This document shows, in pieces, positions 11,309 to 22,869 of a DNA stretch of 64,000 nt. Every line of letters begins with the position of its first letter. The stretch's first letter is position 1. The position numbers and the translations under genes are program-made. Source of the DNA: Lojkania enalia (lineage: Eukaryota > Ascomycota > Dothideomycetes > Pleosporales); assembly GCA_010094045.1 (NCBI GenBank), contig ML986584.1, forward strand, positions 704,197 to 768,196. Reading direction: 5' to 3'. The notes beneath the pieces were generated by a model. That model ran no database searches. It was not told where the DNA came from and was given only the letters and a program-made list of their open reading frames with translations.

Positions 11309-11443
11309 TATGTATCGCACGATCCCTATTATGGATTAGCCCAATATCATGTGATATCTGGAACAGTCAGTACAAATAACCTTGATACTCCATAGATATC
11401 AAACAACACAGTCTTTCCTTCTCATATGCCCTGATACTTTACA
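11309..11443 (-). mobile_element. Ty1/Copia LTR relic with polypurine tract, second copy
   Basis: Counterpart of 4927-5058. The minus-strand LTR start TGTTG is the complement of 11404-11408, and the purine run is the complement of about 11412-11423. The conserved block CCATAGATATCA and the tail CCCTGATACTTTACA are shared with the first copy. The two differ by many substitutions, so both are old. Confidence 0.5.
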
Positions 11444-11883
11444 CAATCAAATAGGACGACAATCCTTTTTTGGTTTAGATTGAATTTATAGGGAAGCACA
11501 AAATGGTCAGGGAGGTCTTGGAGTATGCGGTACCTCTAGTTGAAGATGAGGATATGGCGTTCTAGATAAAGGCATTAAGGAGATAGAGAGAAAAAAATGA
11601 GCTGGATAAATATATGAGCGCAGTAATGGTTAAACCGGATTCGTTAATAGTATAAGCATGTAATTGGTAAAGCTCAAGGTAGGAACTAATATTGATGAAC
11701 ACACTCTTGGCCTCGGTAGTCCCGAGCTGAACATTATATGCACCGCCACAGTCACGCGCCACAGGATGACGTTGCAGTTTGCAGCCGATTCTCAGCGGTC
11801 AACCGCATATCTTAGGTAGGATTTCGCAATAAAAAAAGCCGGAACTCAGAGCCAGCCATTGTTCCCGCCATGCACCCTCCAGC
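11444..11883. other. Upstream region of the PXB-domain gene
   Basis: About 440 bp without a supported gene. It presumably carries the promoter of the gene at 11884; no clear TATA box is seen. Confidence 0.35.
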
Positions 11884-14117
11884 ATGTCATCTTCCACCCT
11901 GTCAGCCGCGCAAGCACATGCTCTCTTCGACATCCTCATACACCACCAGCTCTATGCCGAAATCGAGGCCTTCAAGTACCCAGATACCATCGACCGCTAT
12001 GGATACCCGTTCCGAAAGGAAGATGGGACACAGACAACATCGCCGCTGCTACAGTGCATGCTAAACAAGTTCGTGTTGAGGCTGCCGGGGTTGAAGACAG
12101 TGCAATTCGACTTTTGGCAGGATAAAGTGCGGGCGATCGTCGCGGAACTGGCCGCCGCCGAGCTATCGGAGAGTTATGATAAGGGAGCTATAGGCGCCCG
12201 GAAAGCGCTTGCGACGGCGATATCGAGCTTGCTAGAATATGTTGCCCGGGGTATGCTGGGGGGTTGGCCCGTCGGGACAAAGAAAGAGCACAAGCAGGAC
12301 GAAGAGTATGATACCAGCAAACCAGATGATATTCTACGCGCATGGGATAATGCAATGCATGCGGTTGTGTATGGGAATCTCCTCGAAGAAGTATTCCAGA
12401 GGACTGCCGAGACGGAGAAACTGGAAGATCACACGAGTCTTGTAAAGGCAGCCCACGAGTATATTCTACTTAAGTGAGTGCCATGCTGCAGCCGTATTGC
12501 CACGGAGACTGATCATGCAGCCTCGCATCTTTCCTTCATCACGTCTTTGTAATGTCACCCGATGGCCAGTATCTACTTCGTCTTCTCGAGAATGTCCACC
12601 GACTCGTACCGTACTACGTCATCAAGCAGACCCTCCGTGTCGGCAACGCTGCTACAATGATCAACGGCATGGTCAGGCTGATTCTTACCAAGCTGTCAGT
12701 TACTGCTGTCACAAATTGGATGGGTTTAACAAACAACACCAATGATGGAATGAATCTGCTACAGCAAATCATCTCGACCGTCATGGTGTGGGATACGGGT
12801 GAGTTTCAGAAGCGGGCACAAAAGCTTGAATCCTGTCGCGAGGCGCCTAGCAAACCCGTTTTCAAAGCCATCAAAACTTTTGTCTACGACTCAAGAGACA
12901 AACACGATGCTGCCAGGCAGATATCTCTGCAAGAGTCCAAATCCATTGTCGCAGTCATCCTTGAATCCGCCGACCCTCCGATAGATATCGACACCCTAAC
13001 AGAGCATCAACACGCAGTTGCTATGGAGTACTACTCGAACTTACTCTCAATCCGCGACCGCGAATCTCTCACACAGGTTCTCTGCAAAATGCAACCCGAC
13101 CTCCTCACCTCCGCACTCCGCGACTTGGTTTCCGCATTCGATCCCGTGATCCGCGCCATCCACAATGCCGTTGACCTCTCAGCAACGGTCACCGATGCTG
13201 AGAACTTCCTGACTGACCTTATCAAGATTTCCAAGCCGAAGAAGAATTCGCAAGGCAAAGTAGACTCGCGAAATAACAGTCGAAATCCATCCCCGAGTCG
13301 TATTGGCCCGGCAAGTGCGGCTAGCATCACCGATGAAGAGGGATTGGCTCAAAGCGATATTCCGACCGTCGAGGACTATGTCAGGTTGCTGCGGAAGCAT
13401 GCCCCATCTTCACATAAGTTCTTCCACCAGGTCACCAAGCACGCGCCCGATCTCGCAAACGAGTACCTCGAATTCGCCAAGGCATGCGCCGCCGAATTCC
13501 GGGTCCACGATATCTCGAATTCTAACACGGGCGCAAAGGATGAGGGTGAAGCAGCGGCTGGAAGCATGACGGAGCCGCTACAGGCGCTCTTCACTTCCCT
13601 CCCGTCCGACAAGCAACCGAAACTGCAAGCTTTACTAAACTATCACGAGAAGCACCTCCAACAACTAAAGTTAACCTCACACTCTAGACTGAAGGCCATC
13701 ATGGCAACTTCCCGACCGGCAACTTCGGATGGTTCCAGCAAACCGCCGCCCAGCCCACATCACCCCCGCGGTACAACACACGGTCCAGGCATGTACCTCT
13801 CGCGCTGGCATTCGCTGCTCGACAGCACGCTCATTTCTCCCGCTACTCTCTACGGCCCCGTGCGGCGGGGCTGGGAGGTCAAAGGCGAGCTTGATGGCAA
13901 AGGCCTCAAAACAGATACCCTGCTCAGCCACCTCAAGAACAAGAAGAGCAGCAAGGCGACCGTGATCAACATCGCCGAAGGCACCGGCGATGCCCAAGAG
14001 AAAAGAGAAAGAAAACGAGACGGCAAGGAGGAAGAAAGAACGGTCCAGGCGTGGGAGCTGATGAAGGACGGGTGGGTGGGTGTCACGAGAGGCCTCGAGG
14101 TCATGGGCCAGGAGTGA
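11884..14117 (+). CDS. PX-associated (PXB) / DUF3818 domain protein, 728 aa
   Basis: Two exons (11884-12473 and 12521-14117) separated by a 47-nt intron give 728 residues. The junction restores the segment YILLNLASFLHHVF followed by MSPDGQYLLRLLENVHRLVP. The N-terminal third (AQAHALFDILIHHQLYAEIEAF onward) matches the PXB domain. The region from about residue 240 to 560, with NWMGLTNNTNDGMNLLQQII, matches DUF3818. Together they are found in fungal relatives of yeast Ypr097w (Lec1), a lipid-binding PX protein linked to sterol distribution. A phosphoinositide-binding PX domain itself is not evident, so the protein is shorter than that relative. The last 120 residues are basic and low in complexity. 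A role in membrane lipid handling is inferred from the family. Confidence 0.8.
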
Positions 14118-15195
14118 TGTGATGTGACTCCGCGAGGCTTCGTGCGGGGATTGGGGTTGGATACGATTATGGCTGTGCTATGATTGTTTGAACTGTGATG
14201 GGGTTTGATAGACGGGGCATTGTGAGGCGCCTGCTTGATTCTGTTGCACGCATTGTATTGTATGGGGAATGATTTTGGTACGGATTCGAGTCTGAGGGAG
14301 AGAGTATATGCATGATTTTGTTATGACTTATCGTTATCGGCTCATGACCAAACCACCTCATATCCTCGCTGCACGCTATGGACCCGCAAACTGTGACTTG
14401 ACTCACACTCGCTGTGCTCTACTCTACCCTGCCCCGCCCTACTCGTCCATTCACAAACTCGTCCCGCAAGGCTCCCCCGCCTCCGGCTCCCGCGATCCTG
14501 GACAATGCATGCAGGGCAAGTCTACCCATCCATTATCCCGGCAAGCCAGAATTCCCCTATCCCAACTGTCTCCCACCCACATATCACGCTTACCCTTGTG
14601 CCCGCCCATTCCATCCATTCCTCCGCCCAGCTCTTCTCCGCCGAGTTGGAACGAACAGGTCCGTGCCCCGCGGAACACTCGGATAGCAAAGCAAAGTCTT
14701 GTCTGCTCTCGACTGGGTTTTCGCCTCGAACTGGCCTCATCCTGTCTTTGTTTTCTTGACTCGCTTTTATCTGCCGGGTTATGTCGGATACAGAGGTGGG
14801 ATTTGGAATTACGGGTGCGTATTCGATGGCGTGAGGGCATCTACGATACCTAGGGAATGTGTATATAGCGTAGCTAGCTGCCTAGTCCGTGGCTAACATT
14901 CCAATTCAGGAAGAAAAAGAAAAAAAGGCGTTCAGCACGAATATCTGGTGGAGGGAAATTCTCTCGTTAAAGGTATTGCAAGATAGTTTTGATTTAGCTG
15001 AGTAAGACTACTGAAATGGTATAACGCATCCTATCTCATCCTTCAGTTTCATATCATTTATACAACCTGTGTAATCAGTACAAAAATAATATAAAAAATC
15101 GTAGTAATGGTATCTCCCTTGTCCCAAAGACCCACCAAAAAAAAAAAAAAAAAAAAAAAAAAACCCAAAACAGCCTGAATTCCCATTAGAGGCAA
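14118..15195. other. Intergenic between converging genes, with a 27-base A/T tract
   Basis: Convergent 3' regions of the PXB gene and the gene ending at 15196. An uninterrupted run of 27 A lies at 15137-15163. In the sense of the leftward gene this is a T27 run 33 nt after its stop codon, so it is in the 3' untranslated region. Pyrimidine-rich frames at 14300-14850 overlap on both strands and look non-coding. Confidence 0.5.
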
Positions 15196-17163
15196 TCAAT
15201 ACATAACCATTTTCCGCGGCAGAGTATCCAGGCCTGCAAACTGAAGCCCGTTCTCCCCATCCTCCCATGCGACTATCTGCACAGATTGCGTCCAGGCGAC
15301 TAGTACTAATCTTGCCACTTTTGCAATTGTCGGGATATTGAAAGGTAAGTCCGTTTTCAAAACACTTTCAAGATCCTTACCGAGATTTTGTACCGAAAAG
15401 GTAGACGAGGAACGCGGGCTCGTTAGGGTTTCCTGGCTCACCGGCATGCACGGAGAGGACGGAGCGGACGCGATGCTCACGCTTGACCGCTTCGAGCGTC
15501 GACCCGAGAGGCTCGAGTAGCGTTTACTAGGGCTTGTGGCCGGCGCGGGAAAGACCTGGAACTCGGTGCTGGAGTTATTATTGGTGCCTAAGCTAGCCGC
15601 GGCGATCGCATCCTCGTACGAGCGCTCAATTTCTTTCTGGGTGGCCTCGCGGACGGCGAATAGGATGTCTTGTTGCTTCATGTCTGGGACAAGGGCCATC
15701 AAGCGTTCGAGCATTGTGATGTAGCGGTGCATTCGCGCGACTTTGTCTGCGAGTGATTCTTCAGTGACGGTGCCTGTGGCGAGCTTTCCGAGCCGCTCGC
15801 GCTCGCGGAAGAGCAAACCAGCATTGTTACTTTCGAAGAGAGGCCCAAAAAGTTGTAAGTTAGGGGAATGTCGATGGACTTTGTCGACAAGAGCCTCGAG
15901 GCGTTGTAGAAGTCTCGCCGGAGGTAGGCCTGCTGACGCGACAAAGCGCACGGTGCTGACCAACGGCATAGAAGCGAGTGGCACAAGGCCACCTGTGAAA
16001 GGTAGTTCGGCGATACTACGCAAAAGAAGTGATGTGGAAGTCGATGCAGTTGATTCGGTGAAGGTGTGGAAATTGAGTTCTCTCGATGATGGAAGCATTG
16101 ACAAGAACTGCGCGGCGCTTGTCGAGGCAGACGAGCGTTCCGTGCGCAGGCATTTTCCTAATTTCACGGCCTCTAATGTTTCTCTTGTAATGAGGGTCGA
16201 GCTGATAGATTTCGAGTCCAGAGAGAAGGGTAAGGACCCAGCCGCGATGTGCTTAGCGTAGAGCGTCGAATAACCCGAACCCTTCGCAGGTAGTTGTGAC
16301 AAACTCCGCTTATGCTGCTTGAGCGAAATGTGATATCTGCCATCCCCCAGAGGCGACCCGGAAATCGAGAGGCCGAATACACTAGTAGGTTGCGGGCTCT
16401 TTTCCTGACTTCCTCGTTGCATTTGCGCAAGAGTTAGCGGACTTCCGAGGATGATAGATAGAGCGGCAAGTTCTGTAGCAGTTACCGAGATGCCCGTTCT
16501 GCCTTCAAATTTATGGGCATGTCGGAGGTCTTGGGTCCATGATGAACCCGCCGATTCATCGGGCAGTATTGGATTGAATGTACTGATCAATATCGGGTTC
16601 GATCTCGAACGCTTGGATAATGCCTTGCTGAGACCCCTTTCGGCGAGATCAACTGAATAGCGTTGAGCTCGTGGAGACAGCTCGGGCCGGGAATCTTTTG
16701 TAGCCCTGACTGACTGTGATCGCCGAACGCCCTGGCGTTTGCCGGACACGAACCTGGAAATCGGGAGTGGATAGGCGGAACGTTCAGGCAGGGGGCGAGA
16801 TCTCAATTCTTGTGCAAACGCGTCGTGCAACACATCCAGGGGTATGTCGCCGCCGCACGCTTTCTGCAGAGTGTTGAATAGCGCCGATGAATACAGGCCC
16901 TCATCCCCCGCCTTGAAGATTCCTGACAGGGCCGGCACACATTGCCCTCGCTCTCGCTTTCGAAGAAGCATTCGCATCCACGGGCGATCTGTGGAGAGGA
17001 GGTCGACACACTGTTCCTGGGGATCAAAAGAGGACTGCATTGGTGAATCTGGACTGTCGTTACCCGATTTGTGAAACCACAGGAAGCGGACGGTGAGAAG
17101 CATGATGGACACCAAGCTCAGGCTGAGTACAGTACTGAGAGCGATGATGTATTTCTGGTGCAT
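15196..17163 (-). CDS. Conserved fungal protein with N-terminal membrane anchor, 655 aa
   Basis: Single long exon. Residues 5-30 form one hydrophobic segment (IIALSTVLSLSLVSIMLLTV and following), a signal anchor with the bulk of the protein probably in the cytosol. The rest is rich in Ser, Arg and Leu, with basic serine-rich stretches around residues 145-185 and 555-600. A helical charged section at about 450-530 (RERERLGKLATGTVTEESLADK onward) could form a coiled coil. No enzyme motif was recognised. Length and smooth coding support a real gene, and I believe similar proteins exist widely in filamentous ascomycetes, but I cannot name a family. The upstream region carries CGG..CCG palindromes (see 17164-18310). 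Confidence 0.75.
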   Translation of the reverse strand: MHQKYIIALSTVLSLSLVSIMLLTVRFLWFHKSGNDSPDSPMQSSFDPQEQCVDLLSTDRPWMRMLLRKRERGQCVPALSGIFKAGDEGLYSSALFNTLQKACGGDIPLDVLHDAFAQELRSRPLPERSAYPLPISRFVSGKRQGVRRSQSVRATKDSRPELSPRAQRYSVDLAERGLSKALSKRSRSNPILISTFNPILPDESAGSSWTQDLRHAHKFEGRTGISVTATELAALSIILGSPLTLAQMQRGSQEKSPQPTSVFGLSISGSPLGDGRYHISLKQHKRSLSQLPAKGSGYSTLYAKHIAAGSLPFSLDSKSISSTLITRETLEAVKLGKCLRTERSSASTSAAQFLSMLPSSRELNFHTFTESTASTSTSLLLRSIAELPFTGGLVPLASMPLVSTVRFVASAGLPPARLLQRLEALVDKVHRHSPNLQLFGPLFESNNAGLLFRERERLGKLATGTVTEESLADKVARMHRYITMLERLMALVPDMKQQDILFAVREATQKEIERSYEDAIAAASLGTNNNSSTEFQVFPAPATSPSKRYSSLSGRRSKRSSVSIASAPSSPCMPVSQETLTSPRSSSTFSVQNLGKDLESVLKTDLPFNIPTIAKVARLVLVAWTQSVQIVAWEDGENGLQFAGLDTLPRKMVMY

Positions 17164-18310
17164 CCCGGACGGCGGTCATCTGTGTCCTATATATGCGCTA
17201 GTAGGAGCTCTTGATGTTGGCGGACTTAGGCGGAGACATGAACTGGACCCTTGCCGCCGAAAAGGTCGGCGCTCCGTCCAATCGGCGGCCCGCGGCAGGA
17301 GTAAACAACGACTAAGGAAACGCTCGCCAACGCCTCGCGCTCCACCCACCAATTTCCAATACCGAGCGCCGCAGGGGGGCCAGGTGACACTGCTACTAAT
17401 CGGAGAATATTTTCGAGCAGGAATGACGGCCGACATTTGTAAGACGGAGCGGAAAGGGCCAGTGGGAGCGGACGAAGAGGCAACAAAGAAAGCTTGTCTT
17501 GCTAAGCACCGGCAAGGGCCACTTAGAACAGGCCACCACCACCACCACCACCACCTGCTCGTGCTGCCTTACAAATGGAACGCCGTCGCTTGCCCTGGAA
17601 ACTCAGTCAGAAAAGGCTAGTCACGTGTCGGGCGACCCGCAATTCGGACTACCGAATAGCGGGACAGAGAGGACATCCGGCCGAAGCGCTCTGGCCTGAA
17701 AACGACCTATGGAATGATCATGATCTGAAAGCTCGGTCTCTCGGATCACACAGTCCGAGTAAAGAGACCGACGCGCTGTGACAAAATCCAGGTTCAGCCA
17801 AGGATAAGCACGCGAGCTGCTGCGAAAACCTTCTACCCTATGCTTTGCCCACTCGAATTCCTGGTAATAAGGGCGAGCTTCCGCGGCATCCACAGTGGTC
17901 ATTCAGCGCCCTCTAGCCTAAATAAATAGAGTTCTGGGTGAGATTTTGGGGCATCCCTCCAGATGGAACACTAGGCGTGGACACCGGACGTTGAATCTGC
18001 TATGCGGGCAAGATTTAGAATGCCCTTGGAGCTGGGCTGACATAGGACAATAGAGACCACGTTCTGTGCAGTCGTGATCCCAGCCAATCCAACTTTCTCT
18101 GCTTGCCTGCCTAGAAGTTGTAATCTGGGAAGTCATCCATAGGTAAGTATCTAGGTAGACCCGGTTCCTAGGTGTGAGTAACGTGCCAGATCCAACATGA
18201 CGGCAACGGTACTTCTCGAGTGGCATAGAAACGCCCATCGACAAGTGCTATCGTTAGATCTTGGCGACGCTTGCGTGAGAACTTGCATGCCGATCTACTC
18301 TAGACACATT
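17164..18310. promoter_or_regulatory. Upstream region with CGG/CCG inverted repeats and CAC microsatellite
   Basis: This 1.15-kb region lies upstream of the leftward gene at 17163 and downstream of the regulator at 18311. It holds a perfect inverted repeat ATTCGG-N4-CCGAAT at 17642-17657. A second one, CTCGGA-N8-TCCGAG, lies at about 17741-17760 (equivalent to CGG-N10-CCG). Both have the form of Zn2Cys6 dimer sites. A CCA/CAC microsatellite runs from 17533 to 17555. Frames across this stretch are compositional, with no gene seen. Confidence 0.45.
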
Positions 18311-20505
18311 TCACTTTGCCCCACCACTGCCAATCAGTTGCTGCACCCTTAGCATCCTCTTTTGCGCGCAGACGACCGGCAACGGATGCTGGAAAACAAG
18401 GATGATCATGGCCCGCGTGGCAATCATGATAAGACACCGTCGAACCCAGATCGCATATGCTTCAGAGCGAGACCATGACGTCTGTGACAGTTTGAGGGTA
18501 GACGGTGTCCGTGCTGCTGCGGCACCAACCATCGCTGCCCAGTAAAGAACGCCCGACATTGGGCCCCATATCTCGTCGGTGTTTGTCCTTCTCAAAGCTT
18601 CGTACAATGCTGCTATTAAATCACTCGAGTCAGGGTGATCTCCAAGCTGGGGACTAGCAGGTGATGAACCACTAGAGAGGATGGCTGAATGTCCATGCTG
18701 CGCGGCGACAGAGAAGGGTACCCTCATAGTGATGGCCGATGTATATATGATGGCAGCGAGGCGGCATGCTTCATACACCCAGTCGTTTGTAACAGTAAGT
18801 CCTGGCGTGTATGCTGAAGGGAGTGATGCTAATCGAGCGCGGATTTCGCTCCCCCTCAGCTCGTACTGTTGTAGCGGTGTGCCTGATTGTGGAAAATTTT
18901 CTCCAACCTCCAGGCCTTGGACAGTATCATAGCCCTCGTAAGCTGCCAAGAATGCATTTGTGAGATCTCGCATATCACATAGTAGATTGTACGTAATTTC
19001 GCAGCACTTTGGGTCTCCTAAGATCGTGAAGAACTCACTTCGGGGGCAAAAGATAGGAGATTCTGGAATTGCAGCGGTCTCGTGCACGGGCACACCGTTT
19101 GGCGGTTCCCAGTAGTAGAACAGCGGCAGGGGTGTAGCTTCGCAAAAGATATCACAGTGGTAACAACACCTGGAGGCTGTTAGCTACGCTAATGTGTCGC
19201 TTAGTGGTGCCTTACGAAGCGGCGACCTCTGCTAATATCCCGTCGACGCCAATGCACTGCATTCCACCTCGTTGAGTTATGAGCCGTGCAAGACCGCCTT
19301 CATGGATGCGTAGAGTTTTCTCATTACAGCTCCACATCTCGCCTGCCAAAAGGTGAAGGATGACCATTACTGTAAAATCTTCATAAGGGGACCCGGTCCG
19401 GGCTAGTCTTTCATTTATCCAGCTAATCGTCTCTCCTTTAACAAGAGCGGTCCGTTTGCTATCGCCAGAACAGCCAGCATGCATATCCATATAAGTAGAT
19501 GTTAGAATAGTGGCGCTGAGAAGGACGTGCGGATGAGAAAGCATTGGAGGAAGCCACTTTTCGACGGTGGATGGGGTTGTAAATGTTCGGACGCCTAGAG
19601 AAGTTAGTTTCAAGGGAATTTGCTCACAATATCATTGCGGCAGCAATTACAGCGTCTCTAACAAATGTGGAAAGAGGGCATCGCGTCAAACTCACATTTG
19701 CGAAAGAGAGCTACAAAGTCCAGCTCAGGACTCTTAAACTGCGGAAGAGCACAGAATGGGTCGGTGCTGTCACCAACTAGGCTTAATCTTGCGAATCCCG
19801 CTGTGAGAAGACGGGTTACCCTGGTTTCATGATCGTCACTCTCTTCGTAATCGGAAACAGTCTGAGAAGCGCCACTCGGTGGCCCGGAGGATAGGGCGCG
19901 ACGATATCGTGAGGACTGGGTATAAGGGGAGGTGGCCGCGGCCCCAGCGTGCCAAGCGGGCTCTCCAAAACTCTCTTCTGAACCCGTTCTGCACCATGCG
20001 GCGGGCGTAGAGGATTGCGGGCGTTCCTGCTCTTGGTGCCCCGCTGGGAGACTTGCCGTGATGGAGTTCTCGCGACCCCGGTACAATTGATCTCCTATCA
20101 CGATGGGCGCGATTCGCTCGGCGATGGGAGGATTCTGACCGACATGCTCTCCCGGCGTAACTTTGCCTCTCCGCTTCTGCTGGTCGGCTTTGTAGCGGTA
20201 CTGTATCATGGCCTGCGACCGCACGCTTCGCTTCGCATTTTCGTCCTTGAACTGTGATGGGTCCGTTGCGGTGAGGAACTGGAGCTGCGGAGGGCCATTG
20301 CGCTTTCGCGGGCGGCGGCGAATGCGCGGATGGGACGCAGGGTCAGAGGAAGCCGGGGGCGCGGCGGCATCTCCTCCTCCCGCCGCTGCCGCCGCCGCTG
20401 CTACTGCTGCTGGTGTTAGCTAGGTGAGCTTAAGACGACAGCATGTGGGAGGACAATGGCACGTATGTACGTACCTTCGCCCCCAGCGTCGGAGCCCGAG
20501 GCCAT
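18311..20505 (-). CDS. Fungal_trans_2-type transcriptional regulator, 660 aa
   Basis: Four exons (20505-20475, 20409-19696, 19594-19216, 19169-18311) with introns of 65, 101 and 46 nt keep phase and give 660 residues. After a 10-codon first exon comes an alanine/glycine-rich stretch encoded by GCN repeats, a basic patch RIRRRPRKR, and the family hallmark LTATDPSQFKDENAK followed by RSQAMIQYR. Later parts (EKWLPPMLSHPHVLLSAT, GGMQCIGVDGILAEV) match the Fungal_trans_2 family. No Zn2Cys6 cluster is present, which is usual for members with the DPSQFKDE N terminus. It should act in the nucleus; its targets are unknown. The acceptor of intron 1 could be the AG at 20410 or the next in-phase AG 3 nt further, a difference of one alanine. 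Confidence 0.85.
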
Positions 20506-21650
20506 GGAGGCGGACGTCTTGCTGTGTGATGCCGATGAGATGCCTGGTGCTGTGTGAGTGCTGCTTAGGGAGCGGAGGGAGTGTCAGGGGTGATATCAGC
20601 ACGAGTCTAAGGCTCGTGTGAATCTGCATGAGCGAAACAATAACGGCGACAGAGAGGTGGCAGAGGCGGGGAGCATTATTGTCGGGGGGCGCTGGCTGTC
20701 TTTCAGGGCTGCAGGCTCTGGGCTGAGCGGGGAGCGCTATTAAGGTTCAGCGCTCAGGCGCTCAGGCTCCATGCCCTGTTCAGCTTGAGCTTGTTAGTGT
20801 CTAGCTCGAGTGAGCGAGCACTTGGAAAGCGACGATGCTGCCGTGGGCCCAGCCTGGCCGGCCAAACCTCGATGCACACAGTGTGCGGCCGACCGCCCAG
20901 ACGCTCACCAACCAGGGCGGCGTTATTTTACCCTGGATGCCGCGCGCCCGTTTCACGCCTAGCGCCGCGCGATCGAGCTGCTAACTTGCCAACCAAACTG
21001 AGCCAGGGGAGCCGTCCCACGGCCGCTGGAGCATGTTGGATGCGCGCAGGAACAGTGCCATGGTCGCGGGATGCCGCATGCCCGATGGACAGGGCTGAAG
21101 CTTAGCGCGACCCGCCGTCGGCACCACCGCCGTGACTGTCACCGACACCGTCGCCTATACCGTGCACGTGCGGCCGCGGGCCGACCGGGAAAACCTCGCG
21201 CCGCATCGGACGACCACATCCTGGCCGCACACCGACCGCATCCCTCGCACGATACCATTCTATAGGTAGATTATTATTGTGTGACTTTCATGTATTTAGC
21301 CATCTACAGTGTTTATCCTGATCCCGCCTCCCAACACCGCGCCTTGAAACATCGTTCGCTATGTCGTTCCAAACGGTTGGGTCAAACACCATCCTTTCCA
21401 TCCAACGCCATTGGATTCGACGTCGTCGCAACAAGAAAGCAGACTATCTATGGCCCAGCTCATTTTCGAAGCTTTCGAAGCCACCATTCAGCGCTAGAGC
21501 GCGCGAGAAGACTCGATGTCCTACAACTGAATACTAGGAAAAATAATCATTTAGCGTTAAACCGTATGCACAATGCGTCCAACTGCCTACCAATCCAGCA
21601 TTCGGTGACCCCATACGCTTGGAGTTAGAAGCACTGAGGCCTATCATTCA
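20506..21650. other. GC-rich upstream region of the regulator gene
   Basis: Roughly 20640-21250 is GC-rich and contains short overlapping frames on both strands without family features. It probably includes the promoter and 5' leader of the regulator at 20505. No gene is called. Confidence 0.4.
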
Positions 21651-22560
21651 TCATATGGACAATGATCGTGCCGAATACTCGAACCGCTTCCAATCAAGAG
21701 CCTCTTGCTGTTGAATCGGACTCGGACTCCGCTTGAACGTGCAAAAACCTTTCATCATTATCCTCGATAATATCAACATTGTCGCCATCGTTGCTGGAAG
21801 ACTCCTCCTTCGCTTTCTTGTGAGACTTTGCCGTCTAGGCTGAGGCTCGAGGGACCAGCGGCTTATAGAAGATCGAGACGAATCTCGTGACCGGACCGGG
21901 GAAAAGTGGGTGCTGTGGGTCGAAGTGGGAGAGTTGGCCGCCAAAGGATTCTAGTCTATGCACCCACCTCCACGGGATGCGTTGCGAGAACTACGGAGAT
22001 CCTTAGATTCGTTCCTCACTCCGCCAGAACTGTTCGATCGTCCCCGAATGCGCGTCACCCTACACGTAGTTGCGCGGAAGAGTGGCGCCTGTTCTCGAAT
22101 TAGTATCGTCTGGCCACCTAGTGAATCGTAAAATGCGCTCGCCTTTGCGCCACAGATCCTCATATATCTCTGCCCAGTGCTCATGATCAATCAAATGACT
22201 CTCGTTCCACAGATGGTCCGGTAACGAATTCAGACTCTTGTGCGCAAAGCGCTTGGTTGGCCTTTGGCATTCCACCCCGAAGAATCCTCAACTTCAATTC
22301 CGGCGAAATAAGCGATCCTCCGGGTAGATCGTATAGCATTCGATCACGTAGAGGGAAAGGTAGGTGTTCCACGCCAAATATGTATTCCCTGAAGAAAAAG
22401 TGCTTCGAATTGGGGGTACGGCGGCATGACCACGGCTTTGGGCAGCGATAGTGATGCTGCACGGTGTTATGTTATGGTAAATAGCGCAGGGAACGACGGT
22501 ATTATAGCTCGTAGAAATGCTACGTCGATGCGCCAAGAAGGGCGTCACGCGACGACACAT
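21651..22560 (-). pseudogene. Decayed fungal gene fragments, unknown family
   Basis: On the minus strand, protein-like segments occur in different frames, interrupted by stops. Upstream is FFFREYIFGVEHLPFPLRDR (within 22187-22462), then SLPDHLWNESHLIDHEHWAE (within 22060-22275), then serine/arginine-rich and acidic remnants to about 21660. The segments have normal amino acid make-up and follow one another in order. This suggests one former gene broken by frameshifts. I do not recognise the family. It may be the 3' part of the same locus as the fragments at 22870-23640. Confidence 0.4.
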
Positions 22561-22869
22561 CCTTGAGGGCGGTGAAGGATCGCTTCCACACTTCAGAACT
22601 ATTGGCTTCCCTCTAAGTTTACTCTCACGCTACCTACGTCTGTCTGATGAAGCTGAACTATGTATCGAGAACAGGCATCGTAAATTGTCAAACACTTGCA
22701 AATAGTTGTATAACGCTCTAGCGTTCTTTGAGCTCTTCGACTAAGACAACTTCCGTAAATATCAATACTCAGACCGTTGCTTCATAAAAGCCCGTCTTCA
22801 ACAACGCAGCCCCCTTCTGGCTATTCCTAGTAATAAATATTAACATTACTTGAGAATATCTACCCTCCA

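Noticed and set aside
14308..14853. 181-codon plus-strand frame
   Set aside because: Pyrimidine-rich DNA gives open frames on both strands here; no start context, splice sites or family features.
17093..17620. 175-codon plus-strand frame ending with a histidine run
   Set aside because: It overlaps the start of the 655-aa gene on the opposite strand and the His run comes from the CAC microsatellite; composition is not protein-like.
20785..21265. Arginine/alanine-rich frames in GC-rich DNA
   Set aside because: Composition-driven; both strands open and no homologous motif.
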